NCBI GenBank assembly: GCA_047639575.1
Contig: JBLIOB010000003.1
Span: 1-56,127, forward strand
Reading direction: 5' to 3'
Source: JBLIOB01 sp047639575
GTDB lineage: Bacteria; Bacteroidota; Bacteroidia; Flavobacteriales_D; Parvicellaceae
DNA: 56,127 nucleotides
Shown here: positions 8,340 to 17,400 of the stretch, in pieces
Layout: each line of letters opens with the position of its first letter
Position numbering within the stretch: position 1 is the stretch's first letter
Position numbers and translations under genes: made by a program
The notes under the pieces: model-generated
What the model was told of the DNA's origin: nothing
Databases searched by the model: none
What the model saw: only the letters and a program-made list of their open reading frames with translations

Positions 8340-8962
8340 TTTCTTTAAAGCAATATGGAATCGAACTAAAGCGTGTCGATAATTCCGATATTGAAATGAT
8401 TCGTCAGTGGAGAAACGCTCCTGAGATTAGAAAAACGATGGCGTTTCGTAAAAAGATTAGTACATCTGACCAGGAAAAATGGTTTAAAAAGATTAACAAT
8501 AAGCTGAACTACTACTTTGTAATTCTAATTAACGATGAGCCAATCGGAGTAATTAATTGCAAGGAGGTTAACGAACAAGAGAAATACGGGGAAGGCGGAA
8601 TATTTATTGGAGTGGAGAAGTACCGAGGAACACCATATCCAGTGTTTGCAACCTTAGTATTAACTGACTTCATATTCAATCAGCTAAATTATGGCGATAC
8701 TTCCTTTATAAGAACAATGGATAACAATAAGATTGCGCAAAGCTATAACCGGTCTTTAGGTTATCAATTAGTGCCGGGTCAAGATAGCGTTAGAAATCAA
8801 TGGTACGTTTTAGCAAAAGGCGTATTTAATAGAAAAGCTAAAACACTTAGAAAGGCCGCCATAATTTATTCGCAAACTTCTGGCGAATTGGTGGTTGAAG
8901 GAATTGACGCATCCAACCAGATCAAAGAGTTAAACGACTACTTAAAGTCCGCTTCCAGTTAA
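8336..8962 (+). CDS. GNAT-family N-acyltransferase, PseH/RimJ-like
   Basis: 208-residue protein whose first 170 residues match the RimJ/RimL-PseH type GNAT fold: a WRN box (RQWRNAPEIRKTM, 23-35), the beta-strand YYFVILINDEPIGVINC and the acetyl-CoA-binding strand region GIFIGVEKYRG at about 89-98. PseH-type enzymes acetylate the amino group of nucleotide-linked amino sugars; the acyl donor here could instead be the acyl-ACP made by the upstream genes (inference). The start overlaps the GT2 stop by 4 bases (ATGA). It is the last gene of the operon, 9 bases from the convergent hydroxylase gene. The final 40 residues are not explained by the GNAT fold. Confidence 0.78.
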   Translation: MISLKQYGIELKRVDNSDIEMIRQWRNAPEIRKTMAFRKKISTSDQEKWFKKINNKLNYYFVILINDEPIGVINCKEVNEQEKYGEGGIFIGVEKYRGTPYPVFATLVLTDFIFNQLNYGDTSFIRTMDNNKIAQSYNRSLGYQLVPGQDSVRNQWYVLAKGVFNRKAKTLRKAAIIYSQTSGELVVEGIDASNQIKELNDYLKSASS

Positions 8963-8971
8963 TTTCAAGTT

Positions 8972-9619
8972 TTAGGAAATCGGGAAGTGACCATCATCAA
9001 GCCACCCAAGCCAATCTTTCGAAGTCCCATATTGAAGTATAGTTGGGTCTTTCAACCTTTGAAGATGATATTTACAGATTTCGTAGGCAGTATATTCTCC
9101 ATTTGGCTGTGCAATATCAAACATCAGTACTACCCGTATTTCATCGGTTGAATTCCATGCCTCATGCTCTAAGCTGTCATTAAATGATACTAACTCGCCT
9201 TCTTCCCATTTATGGGTTATGTTAAGAACTTTCAGGCCAGTATCTCCGGCAGGGACGATAAGCGGAAGATGATTTCTCAACACCATTTTTGAATAGCCTT
9301 TGTGAGACTTTATTATCACATTTGGATATAGGAATGAAATTTCGGCTGTGACCAAATTTGGGATAATTTGCAAAGCAGCTGCAGTAATAGGAAAGGCTTT
9401 ATGAACATCAAGTCGGTTGATTCCGAAAAATTTGAAAACTGATGTTTTCCAATGGTTGTCGCGACTTGATAAAACTAATTCAGAATAACTGGATTTCCAT
9501 AATCCTTGATCTTCAAATTTCCCATCAGATAAAGCATCTCTAATTTCTTTTTTAATAGCACCAGTTTGATGCTCAAGATCCGTTTTCCATTGATCTGATA
9601 TTTGAATAAAGGGTTTCAT
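8972..9619 (-). CDS. Aspartyl/asparaginyl beta-hydroxylase-family dioxygenase, copy 1
   Basis: 215-residue non-heme Fe(II)/2-oxoglutarate oxygenase of the Asp/Asn beta-hydroxylase family (PF05118 type). Visible residues are His106 in KSHKG, Arg115 and His117 in LRNHL, His152 and Asn156 in EHEAWN, and Arg162 for 2-oxoglutarate. The family includes protein hydroxylases and membrane-lipid acyl hydroxylases such as LpxO and OlsC, so the substrate cannot be told from sequence. It is the downstream member of a minus-strand pair, starting inside the TGA of copy 2 (4-base overlap). It has no C-terminal hydrophobic segment. First of four paralogues here. Confidence 0.82.
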   Translation of the reverse strand: MKPFIQISDQWKTDLEHQTGAIKKEIRDALSDGKFEDQGLWKSSYSELVLSSRDNHWKTSVFKFFGINRLDVHKAFPITAAALQIIPNLVTAEISFLYPNVIIKSHKGYSKMVLRNHLPLIVPAGDTGLKVLNITHKWEEGELVSFNDSLEHEAWNSTDEIRVVLMFDIAQPNGEYTAYEICKYHLQRLKDPTILQYGTSKDWLGWLDDGHFPIS

Positions 9620-10275
9620 TTTTTACCTGTAGGGAATTGACCATCTTCTAACCACTCTTTCCACTTTTCTAAAGGTGCAATAGCCAGCGTATGCTCATCG
9701 GTGTTTTTATGCAATACAATTTTGCATATTTCTTTAGGAGAATGTTTGCTTAGTTCTGGTACAAAATCTATCATTAAAACGACCCGTTGTTGATCGGTCT
9801 TGTTCCATGCTTCATGTGTGAGACTATCATCAAAAACAATAAATCTGCCATTCTCCCAGGTTTTCTGAATTCCGTCAACTTTAATACCAGAGTCTCCCTC
9901 TGGGATTTTGACACCAAGATGACTTCTTAGCAGCAAGTCCGTAAAACCTCGATGTGGTAACACATGAGTGTTTGGCTCCAACAAAGAAAACTCGACCGTG
10001 ACTAACTTTGGTTGATTTTTTATTAGACTGTAAATTGTAGGACAAGACTCACAATTTGGAAGATGATCAATTCCGAAGAAACGAAACGTGTATGTTTTCC
10101 AGGCTTCTTCTTTTTTATACTCAGAAGTCAGCAAATTTGGCCTTTCAGGTGCCCAAGTGCTTTTATTGAGTTCAGCCAAAGGCCGATCAATAACTTGAAA
10201 TAATTCCTTCTTGATTTCATCAAATTTCTCGATGAAAGAAGAAGTCCAAGGATATGTTTCTGGTTTGTAAAACAC
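9616..10275 (-). CDS. Aspartyl/asparaginyl beta-hydroxylase-family dioxygenase, copy 2
   Basis: 219-residue paralogue with the full motif set: His108 in LPHRG, Arg117 and His119 in LRSHLG, His154 and Asn158 in THEAWN, and Arg164 in QQRVVL. The N-terminal YPW followed by a helix ending in KKEL matches the family's opening. The start is a GTG at 10275; there is no in-frame ATG upstream, and the next Met would remove the conserved N-terminus. It is divergent from copy 3 with only about 38 bases between starts, and overlaps copy 1 by 4 bases. Substrate unknown. Confidence 0.82.
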   Translation of the reverse strand: MFYKPETYPWTSSFIEKFDEIKKELFQVIDRPLAELNKSTWAPERPNLLTSEYKKEEAWKTYTFRFFGIDHLPNCESCPTIYSLIKNQPKLVTVEFSLLEPNTHVLPHRGFTDLLLRSHLGVKIPEGDSGIKVDGIQKTWENGRFIVFDDSLTHEAWNKTDQQRVVLMIDFVPELSKHSPKEICKIVLHKNTDEHTLAIAPLEKWKEWLEDGQFPTGKK

Positions 10276-10300
10276 TACTATCAGTATATCATAAATATAA

Positions 10301-10308
10301 TACCTTTA
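10301..10308 (+). promoter_or_regulatory. Candidate -7 element (TACCTTTA) of hydroxylase copies 3 and 4
   Basis: TACCTTTA matches TAnnTTTG at all but the last base and lies 5 bases before the ATG at 10314, so the transcript would be nearly leaderless. It also supports the 10314 start over the further upstream in-frame ATG at 10254. No TTG at the standard spacing is visible. Confidence 0.35.
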
Positions 10309-10313
10309 ACCTC

Positions 10314-11072
10314 ATGGGCAAAAAGGTTTGGTATAATTATTGGCAGCCTCCTTATAGTTCCGAAGAGCATATATACGTTGCTTCGGGAACTTTTGCCTGG
10401 GAAGAAGATTTATTAAAGGTATTACCGGATATAAAATCAGAACTGATGTCCATAGTTAAAATCAGAGATGGTCAATTAACAAAGCATTATGCCGATGAGG
10501 TAAATTCTGCAGGTTCTGAATGGCACACACTGGCGTTCAAACAATGGGGTATAAAAGTTAAAAACAATTTGAAACATGCTCCTACCTTGAAATCTTGGTT
10601 AAATGAGCATCCAAGAATTCTCTCTTCATCGGTGAATATATTAAATTCTGGCGCAGAAATAAAAGAACATCGAGGCGATACCGATGCAATAGTTAGATGC
10701 CATATCGGATTGGAGATTCCAGATGGCTTGCCTAAAGTTGGTTTTTCCGTAGAAAATGAAGAGAGGCCTTGGAAAGAAAATGAGACTTTGATTTTTAGAG
10801 ATGCTTTTAATCATAAGGCTTGGAATAATTCCAGTTCTAGACGAGTAATCTTGGTGGTAGATTATATATTAGATGATTATCAAAACTTAAAATCAAGAGT
10901 CTCAATTAATGTTAGAGCGTTTCAAATCCTGCAATTAGTGGTTAATAAATGGAAATCGATGAAAACATGGCCAAAAGGAATGCACCGATTCATTTTTGTA
11001 AATATTAAATTGATACTTTACATCTTGCTGCCTTTGCAAAAGTTTACTGGTGTGTTAAGGAATCATTCATAA
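10314..11072 (+). CDS. Aspartyl/asparaginyl beta-hydroxylase-family dioxygenase, copy 3, with C-terminal hydrophobic segment
   Basis: 252 residues from the ATG at 10314. The frame is open back to an ATG at 10254, but that would overlap the start of the divergent copy 2 and adds non-conserved residues. Family residues are His119 in KEHRGD, Arg128 and His130 in VRCHIG, His167 and Asn171 in NHKAWN, and Arg176/177. After the catalytic domain (ending about 185) there is a basic region and a hydrophobic stretch at about 226-241 (IFVNIKLILYILLP), suggesting membrane association, a trait that would fit a lipid-linked substrate. Copy 4 follows after 3 bases. Substrate unknown. Confidence 0.82.
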   Translation: MGKKVWYNYWQPPYSSEEHIYVASGTFAWEEDLLKVLPDIKSELMSIVKIRDGQLTKHYADEVNSAGSEWHTLAFKQWGIKVKNNLKHAPTLKSWLNEHPRILSSSVNILNSGAEIKEHRGDTDAIVRCHIGLEIPDGLPKVGFSVENEERPWKENETLIFRDAFNHKAWNNSSSRRVILVVDYILDDYQNLKSRVSINVRAFQILQLVVNKWKSMKTWPKGMHRFIFVNIKLILYILLPLQKFTGVLRNHS

Positions 11073-11075
11073 TGT

Positions 11076-11828
11076 ATGAAGGATAAGACTTACTATTCAT
11101 TTGTCAGTAGACACAGTTATAAGGGGAATGACCCCGCATACTATAACGCGGAGGAATACTCATGGGCTTCTGAAATAGAAAGTGCTTTTCCGGTTATGCA
11201 AAAGGAGTTAGCAAAGTTGCTTACACAAGATGTGCTTTCTCCTTATAAAAATGGCCAGTTAGTTGAGAATGAAAATGATTGGAAGACGGTATCCATTAAA
11301 GCTTGGGGTATGGTCAGTTTTAAAAGAGCCAAAGCGCTTCCTGAAACGATGAAGGTTTTTTCTAAAATACCAGGTTTTGTATCATTATCTTTTAATTTAT
11401 TGAAAGCGGGATCTGAGATTGCACCCCACCATGGTGATACAAGCGCAACGATTAGAGGACATCTTGGAATGGTGGTCGCATCTGGATTGCCGGAGCTCGG
11501 TTTTCAAGTAAATGGAGAAAAAAGAGCTTGGAAGGAGGGAAGCGTGCTTCTGTTTAGCGATGCTCATGAACATTGTGCATGGAATCGCTCTGAACTTGAT
11601 CGGATAATTTTACTTTTTGACATAGTAAAATCAAATGATTTAAATAAAAAGCAGGTTGTTTGTAGTAGAGTTTTAGCAGCACTTCTACTTCAAAGGATTG
11701 CGGCAAAAGTGCCTATCTTAGCAAGACTTCCCAAATTTGTACAGGCACTATTTTATATCCAAGCAGCCCTCTTCTTTTACTTGTTTATTCCAACCAAAAA
11801 TTTCTTTGGTAAACTGTGGAATTTGTAA
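11076..11828 (+). CDS. Aspartyl/asparaginyl beta-hydroxylase-family dioxygenase, copy 4, with C-terminal hydrophobic segment
   Basis: 250-residue paralogue. Key residues are His118 in APHHGD, Arg127 and His129 in IRGHLG, His166 and Asn170 in EHCAWN, and Arg176. Like copy 3 and unlike copies 1 and 2 it ends in a basic linker and a hydrophobic segment (about 221-240, ALFYIQAALFFYLFIP), so copies 3 and 4 form a membrane-associated subtype. It starts 3 bases after copy 3 and ends 4 bases from the convergent sulfotransferase gene. The substrate might be a peptide, lipid or glycolipid. Confidence 0.82.
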   Translation: MKDKTYYSFVSRHSYKGNDPAYYNAEEYSWASEIESAFPVMQKELAKLLTQDVLSPYKNGQLVENENDWKTVSIKAWGMVSFKRAKALPETMKVFSKIPGFVSLSFNLLKAGSEIAPHHGDTSATIRGHLGMVVASGLPELGFQVNGEKRAWKEGSVLLFSDAHEHCAWNRSELDRIILLFDIVKSNDLNKKQVVCSRVLAALLLQRIAAKVPILARLPKFVQALFYIQAALFFYLFIPTKNFFGKLWNL

Positions 11829-11832
11829 GTGA

Positions 11833-12867
11833 TTACGATGGCCAAACTCTTGGATTTATTTTCCGAATAAGTTTCTTCAGAGAAAAAGGTAAGTTTCGAT
11901 AAAATCTGAGTTTGTATATTTTAAAACGAGCAGCAAATACAATTATAGGTTTCCAAATTGTCATAGTTCGAGATGCTGCCTTTACATTATATCCATATTG
12001 ATTGGCTATTTCTCGACAATGAGTACGGATAATTTGTTGCTCATCTTTTGTGAAGTAGTGTTCACCAATACCAATGTTTTTTATGTTGGCAGGCTCTTGT
12101 AATCCTGAGTGAAAACTTTCAATATAGTCGATAAATTTTGGAGAAGTATTTTTGGCTTCTTTAGTAAAAGAATTAAAATTTTCATTGAAATTCAGCATGG
12201 AGCTTGAAAATTGAATATTGAAGAATTCACAAACTTTTTTAAGTTCTTTTTCAGGGTTTGTAGCTAACTCTTCATAGCGCACGACCATAGTTTCGGTTGG
12301 ATATTTCTCATTGAACTCCCAAAGTTTTTTATATGTTAATTTCCAAAATTCGGCTAAGTACAATGCATTTGAAAATTTTCCCATCCCTCTTTTGCGCCAT
12401 GATGCTAAAGTGTCAACCGGATCTCTTATCAGTATGCAAAATTTAGATTCGGGCAAAAGGGGTTTAATTTCTTTTAAATGATAACTGAATTTTATCTGCT
12501 TGTCAATTATAACTTCTATTTTTGATTTGTCTTTACTCTTATAAAAACCCAGATAAATAGCCTTGCAAACAGTTAGAAAATTGGAGTTTTCGGGTAATTT
12601 ATAGAGTTGGTTTTTAATCTCTTCTTTTGATATAAAATAGGCACTCAAGTTAACGTCTTGTAGAAGAAAGAATTCTTCAACAAAAAGACTAAAATCGTCC
12701 CTAGACCAACTTGTTTTTTTTCCGTATTTACTTGAAAAGTAAAGTAGGAAAGGGTCTTCTACGGGTGCGACAACATGTTCCGATGAGTTTAACATGGTAG
12801 CAAACATGGTGCTTCCAGTTCTTTCTAGGCAAAGAATAAAATGCAAAGGCAAGTCCACAGTATTCAT
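11833..12867 (-). CDS. PAPS-dependent sulfotransferase family protein, copy A
   Basis: 344-residue sulfotransferase-fold protein. The 5'-phosphosulfate loop reads ILCLERTGSTMF (11-22) and the 3'-phosphate-binding element is the IRDPVDTLASW region. These enzymes move sulfate from PAPS to hydroxyls or amines of sugars, lipids or peptides. The ATG overlaps the upstream sulfotransferase stop by 4 bases, so the two form an operon read toward the hydroxylases. No PAPS-forming genes are in the window. The C-terminus is basic (KLIRKINPRVWPS). The substrate is unknown; the neighbouring glycan genes suggest a carbohydrate or glycolipid (inference). Confidence 0.82.
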   Translation of the reverse strand: MNTVDLPLHFILCLERTGSTMFATMLNSSEHVVAPVEDPFLLYFSSKYGKKTSWSRDDFSLFVEEFFLLQDVNLSAYFISKEEIKNQLYKLPENSNFLTVCKAIYLGFYKSKDKSKIEVIIDKQIKFSYHLKEIKPLLPESKFCILIRDPVDTLASWRKRGMGKFSNALYLAEFWKLTYKKLWEFNEKYPTETMVVRYEELATNPEKELKKVCEFFNIQFSSSMLNFNENFNSFTKEAKNTSPKFIDYIESFHSGLQEPANIKNIGIGEHYFTKDEQQIIRTHCREIANQYGYNVKAASRTMTIWKPIIVFAARFKIYKLRFYRNLPFSLKKLIRKINPRVWPS

Positions 12868-13916
12868 TTTGAGTAGAGCATTTTATGCATTCCGTTGATT
12901 ATAAATCCTTGAAATCTAAGTGGTAGTAAGAAAAAACCGCGAATAGGTAAAATTGAGAATTTACCAAATGTAAGTTTTAAATTCATGCTCATTTGCCTGA
13001 AAATTGAGAGCGCTGGAGTGTTAGGGTGTTTCTGATAATCGAAATGTGCCCCAGTTTTTGCGCAAATAAAATCAAGTTGAGCAATTTCTTTTAGGCTAAG
13101 ATCTGTTAGATATTTGTTGAAATTTGTGCGGTCAATCTTGCTTGATGATTTTATATGAGAACTCTCGAAATGTTGCATTCTATCATCACCTGTTTCCGCT
13201 TTGTATTGAATCGACATATAATTATCGTGGTGAAGCAGGTTTTGGCTGAAGTCTACTTCTACAAAATTGCAAAGTGCGCGCAAACATTTTTCGGGAGACG
13301 ATATGAGTTCTTCATATTTAATCAAATGAATCCGATCGGAGTGTAGTTTTTTAAATTTAAGGGCGTTTTTTTGATGTAGAACCCAGCTAATTCCGCGAAC
13401 CATTAGCAACTTTAATGGGCTGTTCTTTTTCAATTTTTTCAACGAGACATAACGATCTCGATAATCCCTGATTATAACTATATACTTAGGTTCATCAAAA
13501 GTTCTGTTTATTTTTTTTATGTTTCTGAGGTAGGAAGGCCCTTTGTCAATATACAACTTCGGGTTCTTTTTGTTCTTTCCATAAAGATCGTAAATTACTT
13601 TGCTTGTTGTTTCAAAATTAAGCTCAGATTTAATTGACTTAAGTCGTTGCTTTAATTCGGCTTCATCCAAGTTCCAAGTTGCTTTCATAAATCTTTTGCG
13701 TATCCACAGATGATCCACGAAACGATCAATTTGCCTGGGGGTTAAAGACTTCTTTTTACCGAAAGAGGCTATGTGGCTTGTAATGAAACCATTTTCAGGA
13801 CATGAGATAATGTTGTCATGGCTATTCAATATGTTTGATAGTAATGTGGTGCCAGATCTGCTAGATCCTGTGAGAAATACTATTTGTTTTTGCTTGATGG
13901 AATTAATGTCTCTCAT
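12864..13916 (-). CDS. PAPS-dependent sulfotransferase family protein, copy B
   Basis: 350 residues. The PAPS loop FLTGSSRSGTTLLSNIL spans 14-30 (canonical RSGTT), and a second motif, YIVIIRDYRDRYVSLKK, lies in the middle of the chain as the 3'-phosphate site. It is only distantly similar to copy A, so the two probably have different acceptors. It is the first gene of the two-gene minus-strand unit, with a 177-base upstream region shared with the divergent secreted-protein gene at 14094. There is no signal peptide, so it should be cytoplasmic, consistent with acting on an intermediate before export. Confidence 0.82.
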   Translation of the reverse strand: MRDINSIKQKQIVFLTGSSRSGTTLLSNILNSHDNIISCPENGFITSHIASFGKKKSLTPRQIDRFVDHLWIRKRFMKATWNLDEAELKQRLKSIKSELNFETTSKVIYDLYGKNKKNPKLYIDKGPSYLRNIKKINRTFDEPKYIVIIRDYRDRYVSLKKLKKNSPLKLLMVRGISWVLHQKNALKFKKLHSDRIHLIKYEELISSPEKCLRALCNFVEVDFSQNLLHHDNYMSIQYKAETGDDRMQHFESSHIKSSSKIDRTNFNKYLTDLSLKEIAQLDFICAKTGAHFDYQKHPNTPALSIFRQMSMNLKLTFGKFSILPIRGFFLLPLRFQGFIINGMHKMLYSK

Positions 13917-14093
13917 TCACATGGTCGTAAAGGAATTGGAAAGTAATCAATTATTAGGAATTCATGCAACCAATAAATGATCGAACTCGTCTGACTTACG
14001 GTCAGCACCTTTTGAAAGCATTTACCGTCTGTGTAAATTAGGGTTTCAATAATGGTCAAATTATTTTATATTTAATGAATTAAACCAAACTAA

Positions 14094-14444
14094 ATGAGAT
14101 CGTTAAGTCTAATTGTTGCCGCATTAATTCTATCAGTTTCTGCTTGGTCCCAGCAAAAGGTTGAAACATTACCTTCTGAAATCCCTACTAATATTCAAAA
14201 GCCAATGAAGGTTGAATCCCAAGAATTCATCCCTTATAAGAAACTGTATATCATCGACAATGTTAAAAAAATGATGACTTATTTTGATTCAGGTCAAATT
14301 CCAGTGGACTTCCCAAAATATGATCATAAAAAAACGGAAGACGAAAACTTCGAAAATGCATTGACTTGGGTGAATACAGGGCAAAACATTGATTTGCTGA
14401 CTAGCGAAGCTATTCAGAAATTAAAAGATCGAGGAGATCTTTAA
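14094..14444 (+). CDS. Small secreted protein of unknown function
   Basis: 116 residues with a clear Sec signal peptide (MRSLSLIVAALILSVSAWSQ, cleavage probably near residue 20). The mature part is short, charged and mostly polar, with no Cys, no lipobox and no domain that I recognise. The 177-base upstream gap contains a TATATTTA element (14067-14074), a weak match to the -7 consensus. It lies 47 bases before a large T9SS-exported protein and is probably co-transcribed with it. A periplasmic partner or chaperone-like accessory role is possible but unsupported. Confidence 0.7.
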   Translation: MRSLSLIVAALILSVSAWSQQKVETLPSEIPTNIQKPMKVESQEFIPYKKLYIIDNVKKMMTYFDSGQIPVDFPKYDHKKTEDENFENALTWVNTGQNIDLLTSEAIQKLKDRGDL

Positions 14445-14491
14445 GAATCGAATTCCCTCAATTTGTTATTAATAATTCAATACTCCCTCAA

Positions 14492-17400
14492 ATGAAATTT
14501 ATTGCTGCCAAAAGTTTATTGCTAGTGTTGGTCCTTGCTCTTTCCAATGTAGGTTACTTTGCACAAGGTTTAAATTGTGCCACAGCTGATCCATTTTGTA
14601 CAGGTACCACTTATTCATTTCCAAATAATACCGGTACTTCTTCGGAAGCAGGTCCTAATTATGGTTGTCTGACTACTCAGCCTAATCCAGCTTGGTATTA
14701 TTTGCAAGTTTCAACATCTGGGAATATTGATATTGGAATTTCTCAAATTACCGGTGCCGGTTCTGGTATCGATGTGGATTTTATATGTTGGGGACCATTT
14801 GGTTCAGCAACAGGTGCATGTACTGCAGGTTTGACTGCTGGAAACACAGTTGATTGTAGTTTTAGCCCGGCTCCTACTGAAACATGCAATATACCTGGAG
14901 CGGTCGCTGGTCAATACTACATGCTTTTACTGACTAACTTCTCGAATCAATCAGGGAATATTAGTTTTTCTCAAACTGGTGGAACTGGCGCAACCGACTG
15001 TTCCATTGTTGTTCCAACATGTCCTACAGTGGGCTTTCACGGAGAAGATGGTGCTGGGAATTCATATAATTTGCCAGTGAATATAGATTGTGAAACAAAT
15101 GGGTGGTTTTTCCTAAGGGCGAATAGCGCAGCGATAGCTGGTGGGCCAATTGTGCCAACTGTGGTGGTCAATGCCACTACCAATAACCAAGGCGCAGGAA
15201 ATAATATTTATGGATTTGAAAATAACGCGGGCTGGACATCTTATTGGGGGGTGCAAAATGTGCCAGCAAGTTCGAACTATACGTTTACAATGTACGAAGT
15301 AGATAATGTTGCCCCGACTACAGACATTGGCGTTGAGTTTTGCGACCAAAATTCAGGATTAGACATGAGTTACACGATAACTGATGGGAATTGTGGACAA
15401 ACCTTGAATACAGGGACGTGGAACGCAGGTGGTACAAGCGCCATTGGACCTGGAGCGCCACCGCCTTCAGCAGGTTGTCAATTTGTTTCTTTTCCTGCTG
15501 GAAATGTGAGCGGTATAGCCACTTATACTTGCCCAACTTGTCCTGCTGGTAGTTTTGTCCCTACTAATTACGGCTGGTCCTTTTTTAATCCAGCGCTTGC
15601 TGGTCCTGGTTCTTACGATATAACATATTGTTTTGACAATGAATGTGGATGTGTAGGTTGTGCAATGGAAACTGTACTTGTGACTAATCCTCATGACGCT
15701 ACTTTTAGTTATGCTACACCGTTTTGCGCAGTTGGAACGGCTAACCCAACAGTAACTCTTGCTGGTGGTGAAACACAAACTTTTTCTGCTCCTGCTGGAC
15801 TTTCAATAAATGGAACGACAGGGGTAATCAATTTAGCCGCAAGTACTCCAGGTACGTATATTATTACGCATAGCGTTAATGGAATTGAGTGTGGCGATTC
15901 GCAAACTTTTAGCGTTACTATCGACCCAGACCCAGTTGCGGATGCCGGGTTATCCATAGCATTAGATTGTAATACTCCTTTTGGTTCTTTAACTGGTTCT
16001 GGCGGAGGTACTTATTCATGGGTAGCTTCTGGGGGAGGTAATATAACTGGAGGAGCAGGTTCTGCAAATCCAACAGTAGATGCAGCAGGAAATTATACGG
16101 TAACGGTTTCGAGTGCCGCTGGTTGTACTGATACCGATGTGGTAGCAGTAACTGCAGATTTTGCGACTCCCATAGCAGGAGCCGGAGCTCCAACAACGAT
16201 TGATTGTAATACACCGTCTACTTCTTTAGTTGGTACTGGCGGAGGTACTTATTCATGGGTAGCTTCTGGTGGAGGTAATATAACTGGAGGTGCTGGAACA
16301 GCAACGCCTACCGTTGATGCTGGCGGAACTTATACGGTTACCGTAACTGGAGCCAATGGGTGTGTCGATACAGATGTCGTTACCATAACAGGAGATTTTG
16401 CTTTGCCGTCAGCTGTTGCTGGAAGTGCAATGGTAATTGACTGTAATAATCCAACGGTTAATTTAGCAGGATCAGGTGGGGGAACTTATTCTTGGGCAGC
16501 ATCTGCCGGGGGAAACATTTCTGCAGGTGGTTCAACAGCAACGCCTACAGCTACAGCGGCTGGAACTTATACCGTGACGGTTACTGGATCGAATGGATGC
16601 GTGGACACAGATATTACTAGTGTTTCAACTGATTTGTCAACGCCAATAGCAGCAATTGCGGCTCCAGTCTTAATTACTTGTTTGGCACCTTCAATAATTT
16701 TAGATGCTTCTGGATCTTCGGGAACAGGGGGCTTGTCTTATAGTTGGGCTGCAACTGCAGGAGGTAATATTGTTAGTGGAGGAACTACTGCTAATCCTAC
16801 AGTTAACGCTGCAGGAGATTACACAGTTACCGTAACCCATGCTAATGGATGTGCTGACTCATTTTTAGTATCTGTTATCGCAGATAATAGTGTGCCAACG
16901 GCAAATGCTGGAACATCAATTGATTTAAACTGTACCATCGGTTCAGTGATTCTTGACGGAAGTGGATCTTCTAGTCCTGGTACGATTGGTTACGGATGGA
17001 TTGCTTCTGGTGGAGGTAATATAGTAAGTGGAGGAACAACCGTTTCGCCTACTGTGGATGCGGCTGGTACGTACACTTTAACGGTAACTGACGGAACAAG
17101 CGGATGTACTTCTGTAGATATTATAGTTGTGAACGAAGATGTGGTTCTTCCAACAGCTACAATTATTGCACCTATTACTTTAGATTGTAATAATTCCACA
17201 ATTGTATTGGATGGATCTGGTTCTTCGCAGGGGGCCAATTTTAATTATTCTTGGACTACTGCAGGAGGAAATATATTATCAGGAACAACAAACGATAGCG
17301 TTTCAGTGGATGGAGCTGGAGATTATACGATTACAGTAACGAATAGCACAAACACATGCGTAAATACATTTTTAGTATCAGTTGTTGTTGATACGGTTGC

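Noticed and set aside
10254..10313. Upstream in-frame start for hydroxylase copy 3
   Set aside because: It would overlap the divergent copy 2 start and cover the promoter-like TACCTTTA; residues before the ATG at 10314 are not conserved.
15113..16214. Several open frames antisense to the adhesin gene
   Set aside because: They are shadow frames created by the repetitive, stop-poor Gly/Thr/Ser coding repeats; no family resemblance or start context.
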